Origin: Nocardioides daeguensis
GTDB taxonomy: Bacteria > Actinomycetota > Actinomycetes > Propionibacteriales > Nocardioidaceae
Assembly (NCBI RefSeq): GCF_019192965.1
Contig: NZ_JAHTKU010000024.1
Span: 45,824 to 109,823 of the forward strand
Reading direction: 5' to 3'
DNA length: 64,000 nt
Of the stretch, positions 27,649-36,962 are shown piece after piece. Both the position numbers and the translations under genes were made by a program. The notes beneath the pieces are model-generated. The model saw nothing but the letters and a program-made list of their open reading frames with translations. It had not been told where the DNA came from and did not search any database. Numbering within the stretch: position 1 is the first letter of the stretch; each line of letters starts with the position of its first letter.

Positions 27649-30227
27649 GCCGACCACCGCCGGCGCAGGGCCATCAGGCGGGTGACGAGCGAGGCGGACG
27701 CCGCGACCATGCCGATGACCAGCAGGGCCGGCAGCATCGACAGCGCCGTGGTCGAGCTGGCCGCCTCGGTCTGCGCGGTCACGACCTCCTGCTGCTCGCC
27801 CACGGCGGCCGGTGCCGCGGCGCCGGGGTCGGCGGCGGGAGCGGCGCCGGGCGCACCGGCCTGCGGCGTCGCCGGCGCAGCCGCCTCTCCCTTCGGCTCG
27901 TCCGACGCGGGCGCCTTCTGCGCCTCGATCGACCGGGCCGTGTCCTGGGCGGCATGCCACAGGCGCGCCGTCGGGCCGGACTTGCGCAGCGGCAGGTAGC
28001 CGGCGGGCAGCTCCCCGTTGGCGCGTCCCGCGCGCTGGCCCTCCGACGTCGCGATCCGGATGAAGGACGCGACTGTCGCGGCCTGCTTCTTCTCCAGGCC
28101 GTGGGTGCGCGCCGCGGTGTAGACGATCTGCGTGCCCGGGTAGGCCGACTTCGCCGCGACGAGGTCCTTCTGGGACAGCACGAACGGGCCGCGCGGGTCG
28201 CCCTTCTTCTGGCGCGCGATGCCGACTGCCTTGCTCAGCGAGGCGGTCGTCGGCGCGACGAAGTTGCCGCCCGAGGTCTTCAGCGATGCGGCCTGCAGGC
28301 CGTACCGCTCGGCGTCGCCGAGGCTGACGATGCCGAGCATGAACCGGGCGCCGTACGACTGGCGGTCGATCCGGCCCAGCTTCCAGGCCTTGGTGGCCGC
28401 GGACAGGTCGGCGACACACCGGGTCTGCACGTTCGGCCACGCGTCGATGAGGGCGTCGGCGATCTTGCGCAGGGTGGTGACGGGAGCAGCGAGCTGGTTG
28501 AAGTAGACCGCGGGGTTGGCCTGCCGGCACTCGTCGTTGGTCTGCGGCTCGTAGGTGTCGAGCAGCGGCCACTCGCCCGTGGGCAGGTCGACCTTCTTGT
28601 ACGACGGGTTGACCACCATGCCCCAGGGGTCCTTCTTGCCCGCGACGAAGCTCGTCGCGTCCTTGTCCTGGGCGATGTAATCGGTGAGCTGCTGGATGAT
28701 GTCGGAGGAGTTCGACAGCGACAGCAGGGTCGCGCCGGCCTCGGACGAGATGTCGGTCAGGCCCGGGTTGAGCGCCCGGAACTCGGGGTCGAGCTGCAGG
28801 CTGAGCGGGTTGTCCGCCAGTCCCGGGTGTCCCTTGCCGAGCGCGGAGCCCGGGTAGCTCTGGGTGAGCAGCTTGGCGATGAGCCGGGCGTTGAGCCGCA
28901 GCTCGGTGTAGACGCCGGCGTTGTCGGGCCGGTCGATGACGTAGCCGATCGCGAACCCGGTGACGGCGGTCGGCGCGTAGCCGACCGGGTCCGGCCCGGT
29001 CTGCTCGTGCGGCGCGGCGACGAAGGCGGCGGGCGAGCCACCGGTCTGCATCAGGTTCCACCCGGTCTGGTCGGGCATCTGGTTGAGCTGGAACTTGAAC
29101 CGCTTCTTGTTCAGGCAGTACGCCGGGGCCCACTGCAGCGCCGCCTGCGCCATCAGCTCGGAGCCCGAGAACGCGACCGGAGCCCGCTTGTCGAGGATGT
29201 CGCAGGCGTCGGGCGGCAGGCCGAAGCGGATCGGGATGGAGACCCGGTTGCGCCAGTTGGACGCCGCCCACCACAGCCCCGGACCCACGGCCCGGTCGAT
29301 GCCGTCACCGGCGAAGTTGCTGCTGCCCGAGGGGTGCTCGCCGAACTGGCGGCAGTCCTTGCCGAGGACGGCGCTCACGCCGGCCGGGACGGCCGGGTCG
29401 GTCGGGGTGGCGCAGCTGAGCCCCGCGATGGGGACGACCACGATCGAGCAGGCCACCTCGCGGGTGCAGCCGAGGGACTCGTTCTCCGCGCTGGAACGGA
29501 CCTCGAAGTCCACGGACCCGTTGCCGTCACCGTCGGTGAAGGCCGCGATCTCCGAGGGCGGGAACGCGGCGTCGACGGCCGCCTCCGGCGGCATCGTGTC
29601 GCGGTTGCAGGCGAGGAAGACCTTGCCCGAGGCGGCGACGAACGGCGTCACGTGCGTGTACGTGTCGTCGGACTGCGCCTCCTTGCAGGTGTCGGCCGGG
29701 AGCCGGTCCGCCCCGGACAGCGGCGCGCGGTCCGCGTCGGTCGCGTAGCGGTCCACCGTCCACAGCGCCTCGTAGGGAGACACCGCGATCTGGGAGCGCT
29801 GCGAGAAGGTCGAGGTCCAGCAGGTCTCGGGCCGCACCTGCTGGTCGAGCGGCAGCGAGGCGTCGTCGGTGCCGCGGCACTGCATCACGACGACGGGGTA
29901 CTCCTGGAGCAAGCCCTTCTCGCCGAAGGGGTTGCTGGCCCGGCCACCGCTCGGCGGCGCGCCGGTCCAGGACACCTCGACCCGCTCCCGGCCGCGCAGG
30001 TCGGTGGTGTGGTCGGCCCGGACGGTCAGGTCGTAGCTGCCGACCTTCTCGACGTTGCCCTGGTCGTCGACGAACGTGCGGTCGATGCTCTTGGTCTGTT
30101 CGAAGCCACCGGCGGGTACGGCGGTCCGGGTCGCCGTCGAGCCGGCGCTGGAGCCCGGCGCGAGGAGCGCGAGACCCATCAGCGCGGCCACGACAGCCGT
30201 CACGATCGTGCTGTGGCGGCGGTTCAT
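27645..30227 (-). CDS. Large surface protein with PstS-like binding region and C-terminal membrane anchor
   Basis: The 860-residue protein has a signal peptide (STIVTAVVAALMGLALLAPGSSAG) and a Cys-containing N-terminal region (about 40-300). A segment with periplasmic-binding-protein character follows (about 330-740), with phrases such as LMAQAALQWAPAYCLNK and ARLIAKLLTQSYPG. A low-complexity Ala/Pro/Glu linker leads to one membrane helix and a basic RLMALRRRW tail, so the bulk faces outward. It is not a standard Pst component. It overlaps the anchored PstS gene upstream and the pseudo-sortase gene downstream by four bases each, so the three are made together and may form a surface assembly (inference). 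Confidence 0.78.
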   Translation of the reverse strand: MNRRHSTIVTAVVAALMGLALLAPGSSAGSTATRTAVPAGGFEQTKSIDRTFVDDQGNVEKVGSYDLTVRADHTTDLRGRERVEVSWTGAPPSGGRASNPFGEKGLLQEYPVVVMQCRGTDDASLPLDQQVRPETCWTSTFSQRSQIAVSPYEALWTVDRYATDADRAPLSGADRLPADTCKEAQSDDTYTHVTPFVAASGKVFLACNRDTMPPEAAVDAAFPPSEIAAFTDGDGNGSVDFEVRSSAENESLGCTREVACSIVVVPIAGLSCATPTDPAVPAGVSAVLGKDCRQFGEHPSGSSNFAGDGIDRAVGPGLWWAASNWRNRVSIPIRFGLPPDACDILDKRAPVAFSGSELMAQAALQWAPAYCLNKKRFKFQLNQMPDQTGWNLMQTGGSPAAFVAAPHEQTGPDPVGYAPTAVTGFAIGYVIDRPDNAGVYTELRLNARLIAKLLTQSYPGSALGKGHPGLADNPLSLQLDPEFRALNPGLTDISSEAGATLLSLSNSSDIIQQLTDYIAQDKDATSFVAGKKDPWGMVVNPSYKKVDLPTGEWPLLDTYEPQTNDECRQANPAVYFNQLAAPVTTLRKIADALIDAWPNVQTRCVADLSAATKAWKLGRIDRQSYGARFMLGIVSLGDAERYGLQAASLKTSGGNFVAPTTASLSKAVGIARQKKGDPRGPFVLSQKDLVAAKSAYPGTQIVYTAARTHGLEKKQAATVASFIRIATSEGQRAGRANGELPAGYLPLRKSGPTARLWHAAQDTARSIEAQKAPASDEPKGEAAAPATPQAGAPGAAPAADPGAAAPAAVGEQQEVVTAQTEAASSTTALSMLPALLVIGMVAASASLVTRLMALRRRWSA

Positions 30228-31846
30228 GCGACCGGTCCCGTCGCCCGGGCGGCGCGGCGGCGGCGCAGCAGCATGCTGACCACACCGGGCACGATGACCA
30301 GGGCGCACAGCTCGAGGACGGCCAGCACGCCGAACGGGCGCTGGTCACCCTTGCGGTCGGCGACCAGGGTCGGGTTGGCGTACACCTCGGTGGCCGCCGG
30401 CGTACCCGTGCCGCCGGCAGCGGGCAGGGCACCGGTCTCGGGGTCGGCCTGCGCGGGTGGTGGCGCGGCGCCGGCAGCGGCGTCCGGCGCCGGGGCGCCG
30501 TCGGTCGGCGCCGCCCCGTCGGTGGACGGCTTGCCGGTGCCGGTGTCCGTGCCGCACGGGCCGGCGCCGACCTTGTCGCAGGCGGCCGGCTGGGGCGCCT
30601 TCTTGGCGAGCACGTTGCTCTTGAGGTTCTTGCCGTCGAAGGTCGGGTTGTTGCAGCTGCGCACGTCGCGGTCGGTCAGGTTGACCGCGGCGTCGGCGGC
30701 CTTGAGCTTGGCGACCTGGTCGAACCCGGCCTGGACCAGGTTGAGCGGCAGCGGCGAGTAGCCGTAGGAGCCGGCGCTGGTCTGACCGCCGCACAGCGAG
30801 TAGTAGATGAAGTCGGCGAGCGTCTGCCGCTTGGCCGTGGTCATCCGCGCGTCGCTGCCGCCGGTCGGGATGATCATGTAGGAGTACGACGAGATCGGGT
30901 ACGCCCGCGGGTCCGCGTTGGCGTACACGCCGCGCAGGTCCTGGGTCAGGGTCGTCGGGTTGATCTGCGCCTTCGTCAGCGCCACCGCGGTGTTGTACTG
31001 CGTCGGCTCGACGTAGAAGCCCGACTTGTTGAGCACCTTGACGACCGGGTAGTTGGCGTTGACCGGGTAGGAGTACTCGACGTAGCCGATGGTTCCGTTG
31101 CCCGCGAAGCCCTTGACCGTGTTCATCACCTGGTCGGAGCCGGACTGGGCGACCATGCGCGAGCCGGACTTGCGCGGGTAGTAGGACGTGAGACCGGACT
31201 TGCCGAAGTAGGGGCGCCAGATGCTCGGGTACTGGTCGTCCATCCAGGTCGTGAACTGTGCCGTCGTGCCCGAGCCGTCGGAACGCACGACCGGCGTGAT
31301 CGGCAGTGACGGGAACGCGCGGCCGTTGTTGTCCTTGGTGATCGCGGCGTCGTTCCAGTTGGTGACCTGGCCGGTGAAGATCTTCGCGATCGTCTCGCCG
31401 GACAGCCGCAGGTTGCGCACGAGCTTGCCGCCGACCTTGAGCTGGTAGGTGAACGCCGTGCCGCCGGCGACGATCGGCAGATAGGCGTAGGGCCGGTCGG
31501 ACTTGTCCTGGTTGCCCTGCTCGTCGACGCCCTGGTAGGGGATCTCGGAGATCGCGAAGTCGTTGGTCGCCTGCGCGAAGTCCTTGCGGCCCTTGCTCGA
31601 GCCGCCGCCCGTGTAGACGACCTTCATGCCGTTCGCGTCGACGTCGGCGATCCACTTCTGCACGATCAGCTCCGACCAGGTGGAACCGGTGCCCTCGATG
31701 GTCGTGTACGCCGCCCGGCCGGCCGGACGGGAGCCGCCGGTCCGGTCGCCGGTGTTGTCGTCGGCGGCCGCCGTACCGGTCGCGGTGACCAGGACGGCGA
31801 GCCCGGCGAGCAGGGCGAGGGCGGTACGTCGGACGCGGGCGGTCAT
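30224..31846 (-). CDS. pstS: Membrane-anchored phosphate-binding protein PstS
   Basis: This 540-residue protein has a signal peptide and a full PstS domain (about 45-400). Ligand-loop motifs are EGTGSTWSELIV, GGGSSKGRKDFA and VVRSDGSGTTAQF. An Ala/Pro/Asp-rich linker of about 80 residues follows, then a single membrane helix (VLAVLELCALVIVPGVVSMLL) and RRRR. A C-terminal membrane anchor on PstS differs from the usual lipoprotein form. ATG at 31846 overlaps the pstA stop by four bases. It should capture phosphate for the PstC/PstA channel. Confidence 0.92.
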   Translation of the reverse strand: MTARVRRTALALLAGLAVLVTATGTAAADDNTGDRTGGSRPAGRAAYTTIEGTGSTWSELIVQKWIADVDANGMKVVYTGGGSSKGRKDFAQATNDFAISEIPYQGVDEQGNQDKSDRPYAYLPIVAGGTAFTYQLKVGGKLVRNLRLSGETIAKIFTGQVTNWNDAAITKDNNGRAFPSLPITPVVRSDGSGTTAQFTTWMDDQYPSIWRPYFGKSGLTSYYPRKSGSRMVAQSGSDQVMNTVKGFAGNGTIGYVEYSYPVNANYPVVKVLNKSGFYVEPTQYNTAVALTKAQINPTTLTQDLRGVYANADPRAYPISSYSYMIIPTGGSDARMTTAKRQTLADFIYYSLCGGQTSAGSYGYSPLPLNLVQAGFDQVAKLKAADAAVNLTDRDVRSCNNPTFDGKNLKSNVLAKKAPQPAACDKVGAGPCGTDTGTGKPSTDGAAPTDGAPAPDAAAGAAPPPAQADPETGALPAAGGTGTPAATEVYANPTLVADRKGDQRPFGVLAVLELCALVIVPGVVSMLLRRRRAARATGPVA

Positions 31847-33081
31847 GCGGTCTCTCCGTTGCTGCGGGTACGGCGGGGGCGGATGCTGCGCGTCGCGCCC
31901 AGCAGGGCCACGAGGCGCCTGCGCAGGGGCGGGCGGCTCCGGTAGCGGCGCGGACGGGCCACCAGACGGGCGATCACGAACAGGGCGAGGACGAGGGTCA
32001 TCAGCACGACGGCAGCGCCGAAGGCGCGGCCGATGGCGTTCGGCTCACCGCTGCGCACCTGGGTGTAGATGAACAGCGGCAGCGAGTTCATCGCACCGCC
32101 GACGGGGTTGGCGGTGATGAACGGCGCGGCGCCGGAGGTGAGCAGGACGGGGCTGGTCTCGCCGACGCCACGGGCGACACCGAGGATGACGGCGGTGGCC
32201 AGACCCGGGCGCGCGGTCGGGAGGACGACGTGCCACACGGTGCGCCAGCGGCTGGCACCGAGCGCGAGGCTGGCCTCGCGCAGGTTGCCGGGGACGACAC
32301 GCAGCACGACGTCCGCGGCGCGCGCGATGATCGGCAGCATCATGACGCCGATCGCGAGACCGGCGGCGAGGCCGGAGCGCGGCACGCCCGCGGCCAGGAT
32401 GACCGTCGTGTAGATGAACAGGCCGGCGACGATCGAGGGCAACGCGGTCATCGCCTCGACCACGGTGCGCACGACCCTGGCGAAACGCCCGCCGACCTCG
32501 GTCATGAACACGGCGGTGCCGATGCCGAGCGGCAGCGCGACGGCCAGGCCGATGCCGAGCTGGATGCCCGAGCCGATGATCGCGTGCAGGACACCGCCCT
32601 CGGTGAACGGCGCCTTCGGCTCCACCCCGGCCATGTCGTCGGTGAAGAAGTTGAGATGGACCAGCGGACGCCAGCCTCGCACGAACACGAAGACCACGGC
32701 CGAGACCAGGGCGAGGCCGACAGCCACCGCGCCCGCAGTCACGACCACGCCCGCGACCCGGTCGCGGACCTCGACGAAGGTGGTGCTCATCGCGGACAGC
32801 AGCGCGGTCATCACGATGCCGGCGACCAGCAGCACGATCACGAACCAGGCCACGCCGCTCAGCGGCAGGAAACGCTGGGTGACCAGCCAGGTCGCGCCCA
32901 GGGCCGCGATCCACGCGCCCACCCGGGCGAACAGCTCGTCGCCGTTGGCACGGCCCACGGCCCGGCGCGGCACCGGCGGCGGGGCGTCGGCGTCGCGGGT
33001 CGGGAGCGTCGTACGGCGCTCGGCGGCGGGGACGGTGGTCGGCTCGGCGACCACCGGTCCGGTGGAGGTCAGGGCGCTCAT
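31843..33081 (-). CDS. pstA: Phosphate ABC transporter permease PstA
   Basis: The 412-residue permease has an extended N-terminus (about 50 Pro-rich residues), then several membrane helices. The binding-protein-dependent transport loop EASLALGASRWRTVWHVVLPTARPGL contacts PstB. ARGVGETSPVLLTSG and NSLPLFIY in its C-terminal half are typical of PstA. The basic C-terminal tail is unusually long. ATG at 33081 lies 67 nt after pstC, and the gene overlaps pstS. Confidence 0.95.
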   Translation of the reverse strand: MSALTSTGPVVAEPTTVPAAERRTTLPTRDADAPPPVPRRAVGRANGDELFARVGAWIAALGATWLVTQRFLPLSGVAWFVIVLLVAGIVMTALLSAMSTTFVEVRDRVAGVVVTAGAVAVGLALVSAVVFVFVRGWRPLVHLNFFTDDMAGVEPKAPFTEGGVLHAIIGSGIQLGIGLAVALPLGIGTAVFMTEVGGRFARVVRTVVEAMTALPSIVAGLFIYTTVILAAGVPRSGLAAGLAIGVMMLPIIARAADVVLRVVPGNLREASLALGASRWRTVWHVVLPTARPGLATAVILGVARGVGETSPVLLTSGAAPFITANPVGGAMNSLPLFIYTQVRSGEPNAIGRAFGAAVVLMTLVLALFVIARLVARPRRYRSRPPLRRRLVALLGATRSIRPRRTRSNGETA

Positions 33082-33148
33082 CGGGGTCCCCGCGGAGTTG
33101 TTCGCTGGAGGAGCGGAGCGGGGGAAGCGGAGAACTTCGTGGGGTGAT

Positions 33149-34162
33149 TCATGCGTCGGCGTCCGCTCCGGAGCGGCTGCGGTTCACGATGATCGCGGCG
33201 AGCGTGTTGACGCACAGCGTGATCAGGAACAGCACGAAGCCGGCGGCGAGCAGGGCGGAGAGCTGGGCGGGCGTGGCGTCGCCGAACTGGACGGCGATCA
33301 GCGCGCTGACCGAGTTCGCCCCGATCTCCAGGACGTTCCACTTGACCTCGAACGCCGGCGAGATGATGAGGACGACGGCGATCGTCTCGCCCAGGGCGCG
33401 GCCGAGGCCGAGCATGGTCCCGCCGATGATGCCGCCGCGGCCGAAGGGCAGCACGACGGAGCGGATCACGCCCCACTTGGTGGCGCCGAGCGCCAGGGCG
33501 GCCTCCCGCTCCCCCGGCGGGGTCTGCGAGAAGACCTGCCGCATCACGGCGCATGCCATCGGCAGCACCATCATCGCGACGGCGATGCCGGCGCAGAAGG
33601 CGCTCGACACGTAGCGGCTGGTGTCCCACACGGCGCTGTCGGGATCGGTGCCGCGGATCTCGAAGAACGGCACCCAGCCGAAGTTCCGCTGCAGCCACCA
33701 GGCCAGCTCGGCGGCGTACGGCATGACGAGGAAGAAGCCCCACAGGCCGTAGACGATGGACGGGATCGCGGCCATCAGGTCGACGGCCGAGACGAGCAGG
33801 CCCTTGATCCGGGCGGGTGCGTACTCGCTGATGTAGAGCGCGGTGAGCAGCGCCAGCGGGAACGCGAAGGTCATCGCGACCAGCGCGATCGAGACGGTGC
33901 CGACCAGGACGCCGGCGATGCCGATCACGTCGATCTCGGGCTGCCACCGCTCCTCGGTGAGGAACGAGAGCCCGTAGTGGCGCAGGGTCGGGACGGCCTG
34001 CCAGGCCAGGAAGACGCCGACACCGCCGGTGATCACCAGGACGGACGCGCCGATCGCTCGCGATGCGTTCACGAAGACCGCGTCGGCACCCGTGGCTTTG
34101 CGGGAGATCCGGCGCGGCTGGGCTTCAGGCGCGCTCGGATCGACGAAGGGCAGGCTGGTCAC
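33149..34162 (-). CDS. pstC: Phosphate ABC transporter permease PstC
   Basis: This 337-residue membrane protein has six main helices and the EAA loop REAALALGATKWGVIRSVVLPFGRGGI. GRALGETIAVVLIIS and the acidic loop FLTEERWQPEIDVIGIAGVLVGT are characteristic of PstC. With PstA it forms the phosphate channel. It is the first gene of the pst locus; GTG at 34162 follows AAGGACG. A PHO-box-like repeat lies 103-124 bp upstream of the start. Confidence 0.96.
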   Translation of the reverse strand: MTSLPFVDPSAPEAQPRRISRKATGADAVFVNASRAIGASVLVITGGVGVFLAWQAVPTLRHYGLSFLTEERWQPEIDVIGIAGVLVGTVSIALVAMTFAFPLALLTALYISEYAPARIKGLLVSAVDLMAAIPSIVYGLWGFFLVMPYAAELAWWLQRNFGWVPFFEIRGTDPDSAVWDTSRYVSSAFCAGIAVAMMVLPMACAVMRQVFSQTPPGEREAALALGATKWGVIRSVVLPFGRGGIIGGTMLGLGRALGETIAVVLIISPAFEVKWNVLEIGANSVSALIAVQFGDATPAQLSALLAAGFVLFLITLCVNTLAAIIVNRSRSGADADA

Positions 34163-34264
34163 ACGTCGTCCTTGTTCGTGGCCACCCGAGAAGGCCGTGT
34201 CCTGGCAGCGCGAATCCGCGCAACCACGGGAACGGTGACGCCCTTCCGCAACGGGAAAGGGGGA

Positions 34265-34286
34265 TGACGGTGAACAGGACGGGAAC
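34265..34286 (-). promoter_or_regulatory. Putative PHO box (11-bp direct repeats) upstream of pstC
   Basis: On the minus strand, GTTCCCGTCCT (34286-34276) is followed directly by GTTCACCGTCA (34275-34265). Adjacent 11-bp units with a GTTCACC core are the form known for PhoP boxes in Streptomyces. A further GTCACCGTTCC lies about 30 bp downstream. This suggests phosphate-starvation control. Confidence 0.55.
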
Positions 34287-34327
34287 GGTGGAGGGCGTCT
34301 CGATGCGCCCGCGGCCGGTGTCCCGGG

Positions 34328-35674
34328 CTACTCGACGGGCGACGTCGGGTCGCTCACCCGTCCCACGAACAGCGGGGCGGCGTGCGCCACGTCGTGGATC
34401 AGGAACAGGAACGGCCGGTCGACGACGAACGGTACGGCGACCGGGGCCGCCGTCTCGGCCATGACGACGGCCGTCGCCGCGGCGGCCTCGGTGCCCTCCT
34501 CGTCGACCGCCACGAAGCCCTGGTGGAGGACCTCGGCGACGACCAGCGGCAGGTCCTCCTCGGTCATCGGGGTGAAGTCGGCGGTGTCGCTGAAGGCCGT
34601 CGGCATCCCGAGCGCGGACAACGGGTCCTTGAGCGGCGCCGCGGTGCGGAAGGACCAGCGCGGCAGGCTGAGGTCGACGACCGTCGGTTGCGCATCGGCG
34701 GTGAACACGGCGAAGCCGCCCGACCGGACCTGCCGCTCGACCCGGTCGAGGGCCCCGTCGTCGGGGAGAACGACGGTCATCGCGAGCCGCCGGCCGGCGT
34801 ACGGCAGGACGACGGAGCGCCAGCCGTCGCCGCTCGCCAGGCCCGTGGCGAGGTCGGGCACGCGCATCAGGTCGGCGTCGACCTGCGAGCCGTCGAGGCG
34901 GTGGAAGGCCCCGGGCGCGGTCAGCCCCTTCTCGAACGGCTGCTCCCACGGGGCCTTGAGGTAGATCGCGTTGACGAGGACCAGCCGGGTCGACGGGTCG
35001 AGCACGCCTCCGGGCACGAGGTCGACGATCCGGTCGTGGGTGCGGTCCTCGACCCAGCCGTTGATCGCGGTCCGCGCCTGCTCGGTGGCCCGCTCGAAGT
35101 CGACGGTGCGCAGGCCGGCGCCGTACTCCTTGGCGAGGAGGTCGAGGAAGTCGGCCTCCCACGCGACGTCGCGCTGCCCGAACAGCTGGTCGGCGGTGCT
35201 CAGCGCGAGCTCGGCCGTGGAGCCGTCGGCCCGCTCCTGCTTGCCGGCCAGGTCCTCGACCAGGGTGGTCAGCGCGTTCACGCCCTTGTGCCACCGGTCC
35301 CCCAGGTCGCCGACGCCGAGCACGGTGCGCATCTCCTCGGCGGTGGTGCCCGCGGCTCCCGTGAGCGTCATACCGAGGGCGACCAGCACGGAGTACGGCG
35401 AGAGCACCAGGTTGCCGTGGGTCCCGTCAGCGGCCGCCAGTTGTCCGTAGAGCTCACCGGCGAAGCGGTCCAACCCGGCGACCACCGGCGCGACCAGGCT
35501 CGGGTCGCCCGCAGCCCGGCGCACGTCGGAGGAGACCAGCTCGATGCCGTCCGGCTCCGACGTCCGCGCCGCGCCCGGCGCCGCACCGTCGTCGGCGCAG
35601 GCGGTCAGGGCGGCGGCACCGAGGGCGGCGAACCCCAGCTGGAGAGCGGTACGGCGGGCGAGCGGCGTCGTCAT
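34328..35674 (-). CDS. Serpin-family protease inhibitor, lipoprotein
   Basis: The 448-residue protein starts with RRTALQLGFAALGAAALTAC, which fits a twin-arginine-type lipoprotein signal with lipid-accepting Cys26. A full serpin domain follows, with LVLSPYSVLVALGMTLTGAAG, LVLVNAIYLKAPWEQPF and the C-terminal DRPFLFLIHD. The reactive-loop hinge GTEAAAATA (394-402) has the small residues needed for loop insertion, so it should be inhibitory. The scissile bond falls near ETAAP (about 407-411), suggesting elastase-like targets. It probably guards the cell surface against proteases. ATG at 35674 follows AAGGGG. Confidence 0.92.
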   Translation of the reverse strand: MTTPLARRTALQLGFAALGAAALTACADDGAAPGAARTSEPDGIELVSSDVRRAAGDPSLVAPVVAGLDRFAGELYGQLAAADGTHGNLVLSPYSVLVALGMTLTGAAGTTAEEMRTVLGVGDLGDRWHKGVNALTTLVEDLAGKQERADGSTAELALSTADQLFGQRDVAWEADFLDLLAKEYGAGLRTVDFERATEQARTAINGWVEDRTHDRIVDLVPGGVLDPSTRLVLVNAIYLKAPWEQPFEKGLTAPGAFHRLDGSQVDADLMRVPDLATGLASGDGWRSVVLPYAGRRLAMTVVLPDDGALDRVERQVRSGGFAVFTADAQPTVVDLSLPRWSFRTAAPLKDPLSALGMPTAFSDTADFTPMTEEDLPLVVAEVLHQGFVAVDEEGTEAAAATAVVMAETAAPVAVPFVVDRPFLFLIHDVAHAAPLFVGRVSDPTSPVE

Positions 35675-35738
35675 ACCCCTTGTGACGTGCGGGGACGGCG
35701 ACGGGTTCCGGCAGCGCGCTCCCGCGGGTCGGGACGGG

Positions 35739-36188
35739 TCAGGACCCGGGCGGGCCCACGACCAGCGCCACGCCGGTCAGCGCGGCGACCGTCACCAGAC
35801 CGACACCCAGCCCGCGCAGCGGGTTGGTGAGCAGCCACGCCACGACCCGGTCCGGCAGCGCGGACCCGGCGCCCGCGGGCAGCCGCCACGCGTCGCCGAG
35901 CCAGCCCCGGCGGATCGCGAACCACTCGAGCGGCACCGTCGCGAGCGGAGGTACGGCGGCGACGAGCGCGAGCAGGCCACGGCCCGCCGACCAGCGCCGG
36001 TCCACCCAGACCACGACGGTCGTCACGACGTAGGCGACGAACACGATGCCGTGCAGCATGCCGAAGATCCGTACGCCGGTCTCGTTCTCGGCCGGGCCGT
36101 ACTTGAGGAACATGCCGAGCAGCAGTCCCGTCCACGTGACCGCCTCGGCGATCGCGACGGTGCGGAACAGGCGGGTGGGGGTGTTCAT
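35739..36188 (-). CDS. DUF3817 family membrane protein
   Basis: This 149-residue membrane protein has about four helices and the DUF3817 core AVTWTGLLLGMFLKYGP, FGMLHGIVFVAYVVTTVVVW and VPPLATVPLEWFAIRR. The function of the family is unknown; it is widespread in actinobacteria. Start ATG at 36188 overlaps the stop of the siderophore-interacting protein gene by four bases, so the two are probably coupled. Longer upstream starts would run into that gene. Confidence 0.88.
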   Translation of the reverse strand: MNTPTRLFRTVAIAEAVTWTGLLLGMFLKYGPAENETGVRIFGMLHGIVFVAYVVTTVVVWVDRRWSAGRGLLALVAAVPPLATVPLEWFAIRRGWLGDAWRLPAGAGSALPDRVVAWLLTNPLRGLGVGLVTVAALTGVALVVGPPGS

Positions 36189-36949
36189 GCGGTGCCTTCC
36201 TCGGTGCTGGCCAGCTGGGCCTTCCACTCACGGAAGGACTCCTCGGTGCGGCCCTGCTTCCAGTACGCGGAGATCGAGACGTCGGCGCGCGGGACCCCGC
36301 GCTCGCCGTACAGGTAGGGACGGATCTCCTTCATCACGGCCTGCCCCTCGCCGTGCACGAACGCGTGCACCCGGCCCTCGCGCCACGGCAGCGCCTTGAC
36401 GGCGTCGGCCAGGCCCGGGTGGGTCGGGTCGGAGCGGTGCAGCCAGGTCACCTCGACGCCCGCGGGGGCGGCGACCGGCTGCTCGTACGACGGCCCGTCG
36501 ACCTGCAGCACGACGTACCCCCGCGCGTCGTCGGGCAACGCGGCCAGCGCCTGGCGGATCGCGGGGATCGCGGCCTCGTCGCCGGCGAGGAGGTGCCAGT
36601 CGGCGGCGGGGTCGGGGGCGTAGGCGCCGCCGGGTCCGCGGACGTGGATGGTGTCGCCGGGCCGGGCCTTCGCAGCCCAGGGTCCGGCGACGCCCTCGTC
36701 ACCGTGAACGACGAAGTCGATGGCGAGCGTGCCCGCGGCGACGTCCGGCGCGATGGCGGTGTAGGTCCGCAGCGTCGGCCGGCCTCCGTTCTCCAGCTCG
36801 GCCGGGTCGCCGAAGACGAGCTTGACGTAGCGGTCGGTGAAGGTGTTGTCCGCGAAGGCGGCCAGGTCGCCGGAGAACCGGATCCGGACCATCCCCGGGC
36901 TGAGCTGCTCCGTCGCCTCGACGGTCAGCAGCGTGATGGGCTTGCTCAC
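36185..36949 (-). CDS. Siderophore-interacting protein (SIP/ViuB-like ferric reductase)
   Basis: The 254-residue protein has an FAD-binding beta-barrel (RYVKLVFGD, PTLRTYTA as the RxYT/S flavin motif) and the SIP C-terminal domain with HLLAGDEAAIPAI and AFVHGEGQAVMKEIRPYL. It should reduce ferric siderophores in the cytoplasm using NAD(P)H. The GTG at 36949 has no Shine-Dalgarno, but TACCGT ends 6 nt upstream, fitting a leaderless promoter. It forms a two-gene unit with the DUF3817 gene. Confidence 0.92.
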   Translation of the reverse strand: MSKPITLLTVEATEQLSPGMVRIRFSGDLAAFADNTFTDRYVKLVFGDPAELENGGRPTLRTYTAIAPDVAAGTLAIDFVVHGDEGVAGPWAAKARPGDTIHVRGPGGAYAPDPAADWHLLAGDEAAIPAIRQALAALPDDARGYVVLQVDGPSYEQPVAAPAGVEVTWLHRSDPTHPGLADAVKALPWREGRVHAFVHGEGQAVMKEIRPYLYGERGVPRADVSISAYWKQGRTEESFREWKAQLASTEEGTA

Positions 36950-36962
36950 GCAGTCACGGTAC

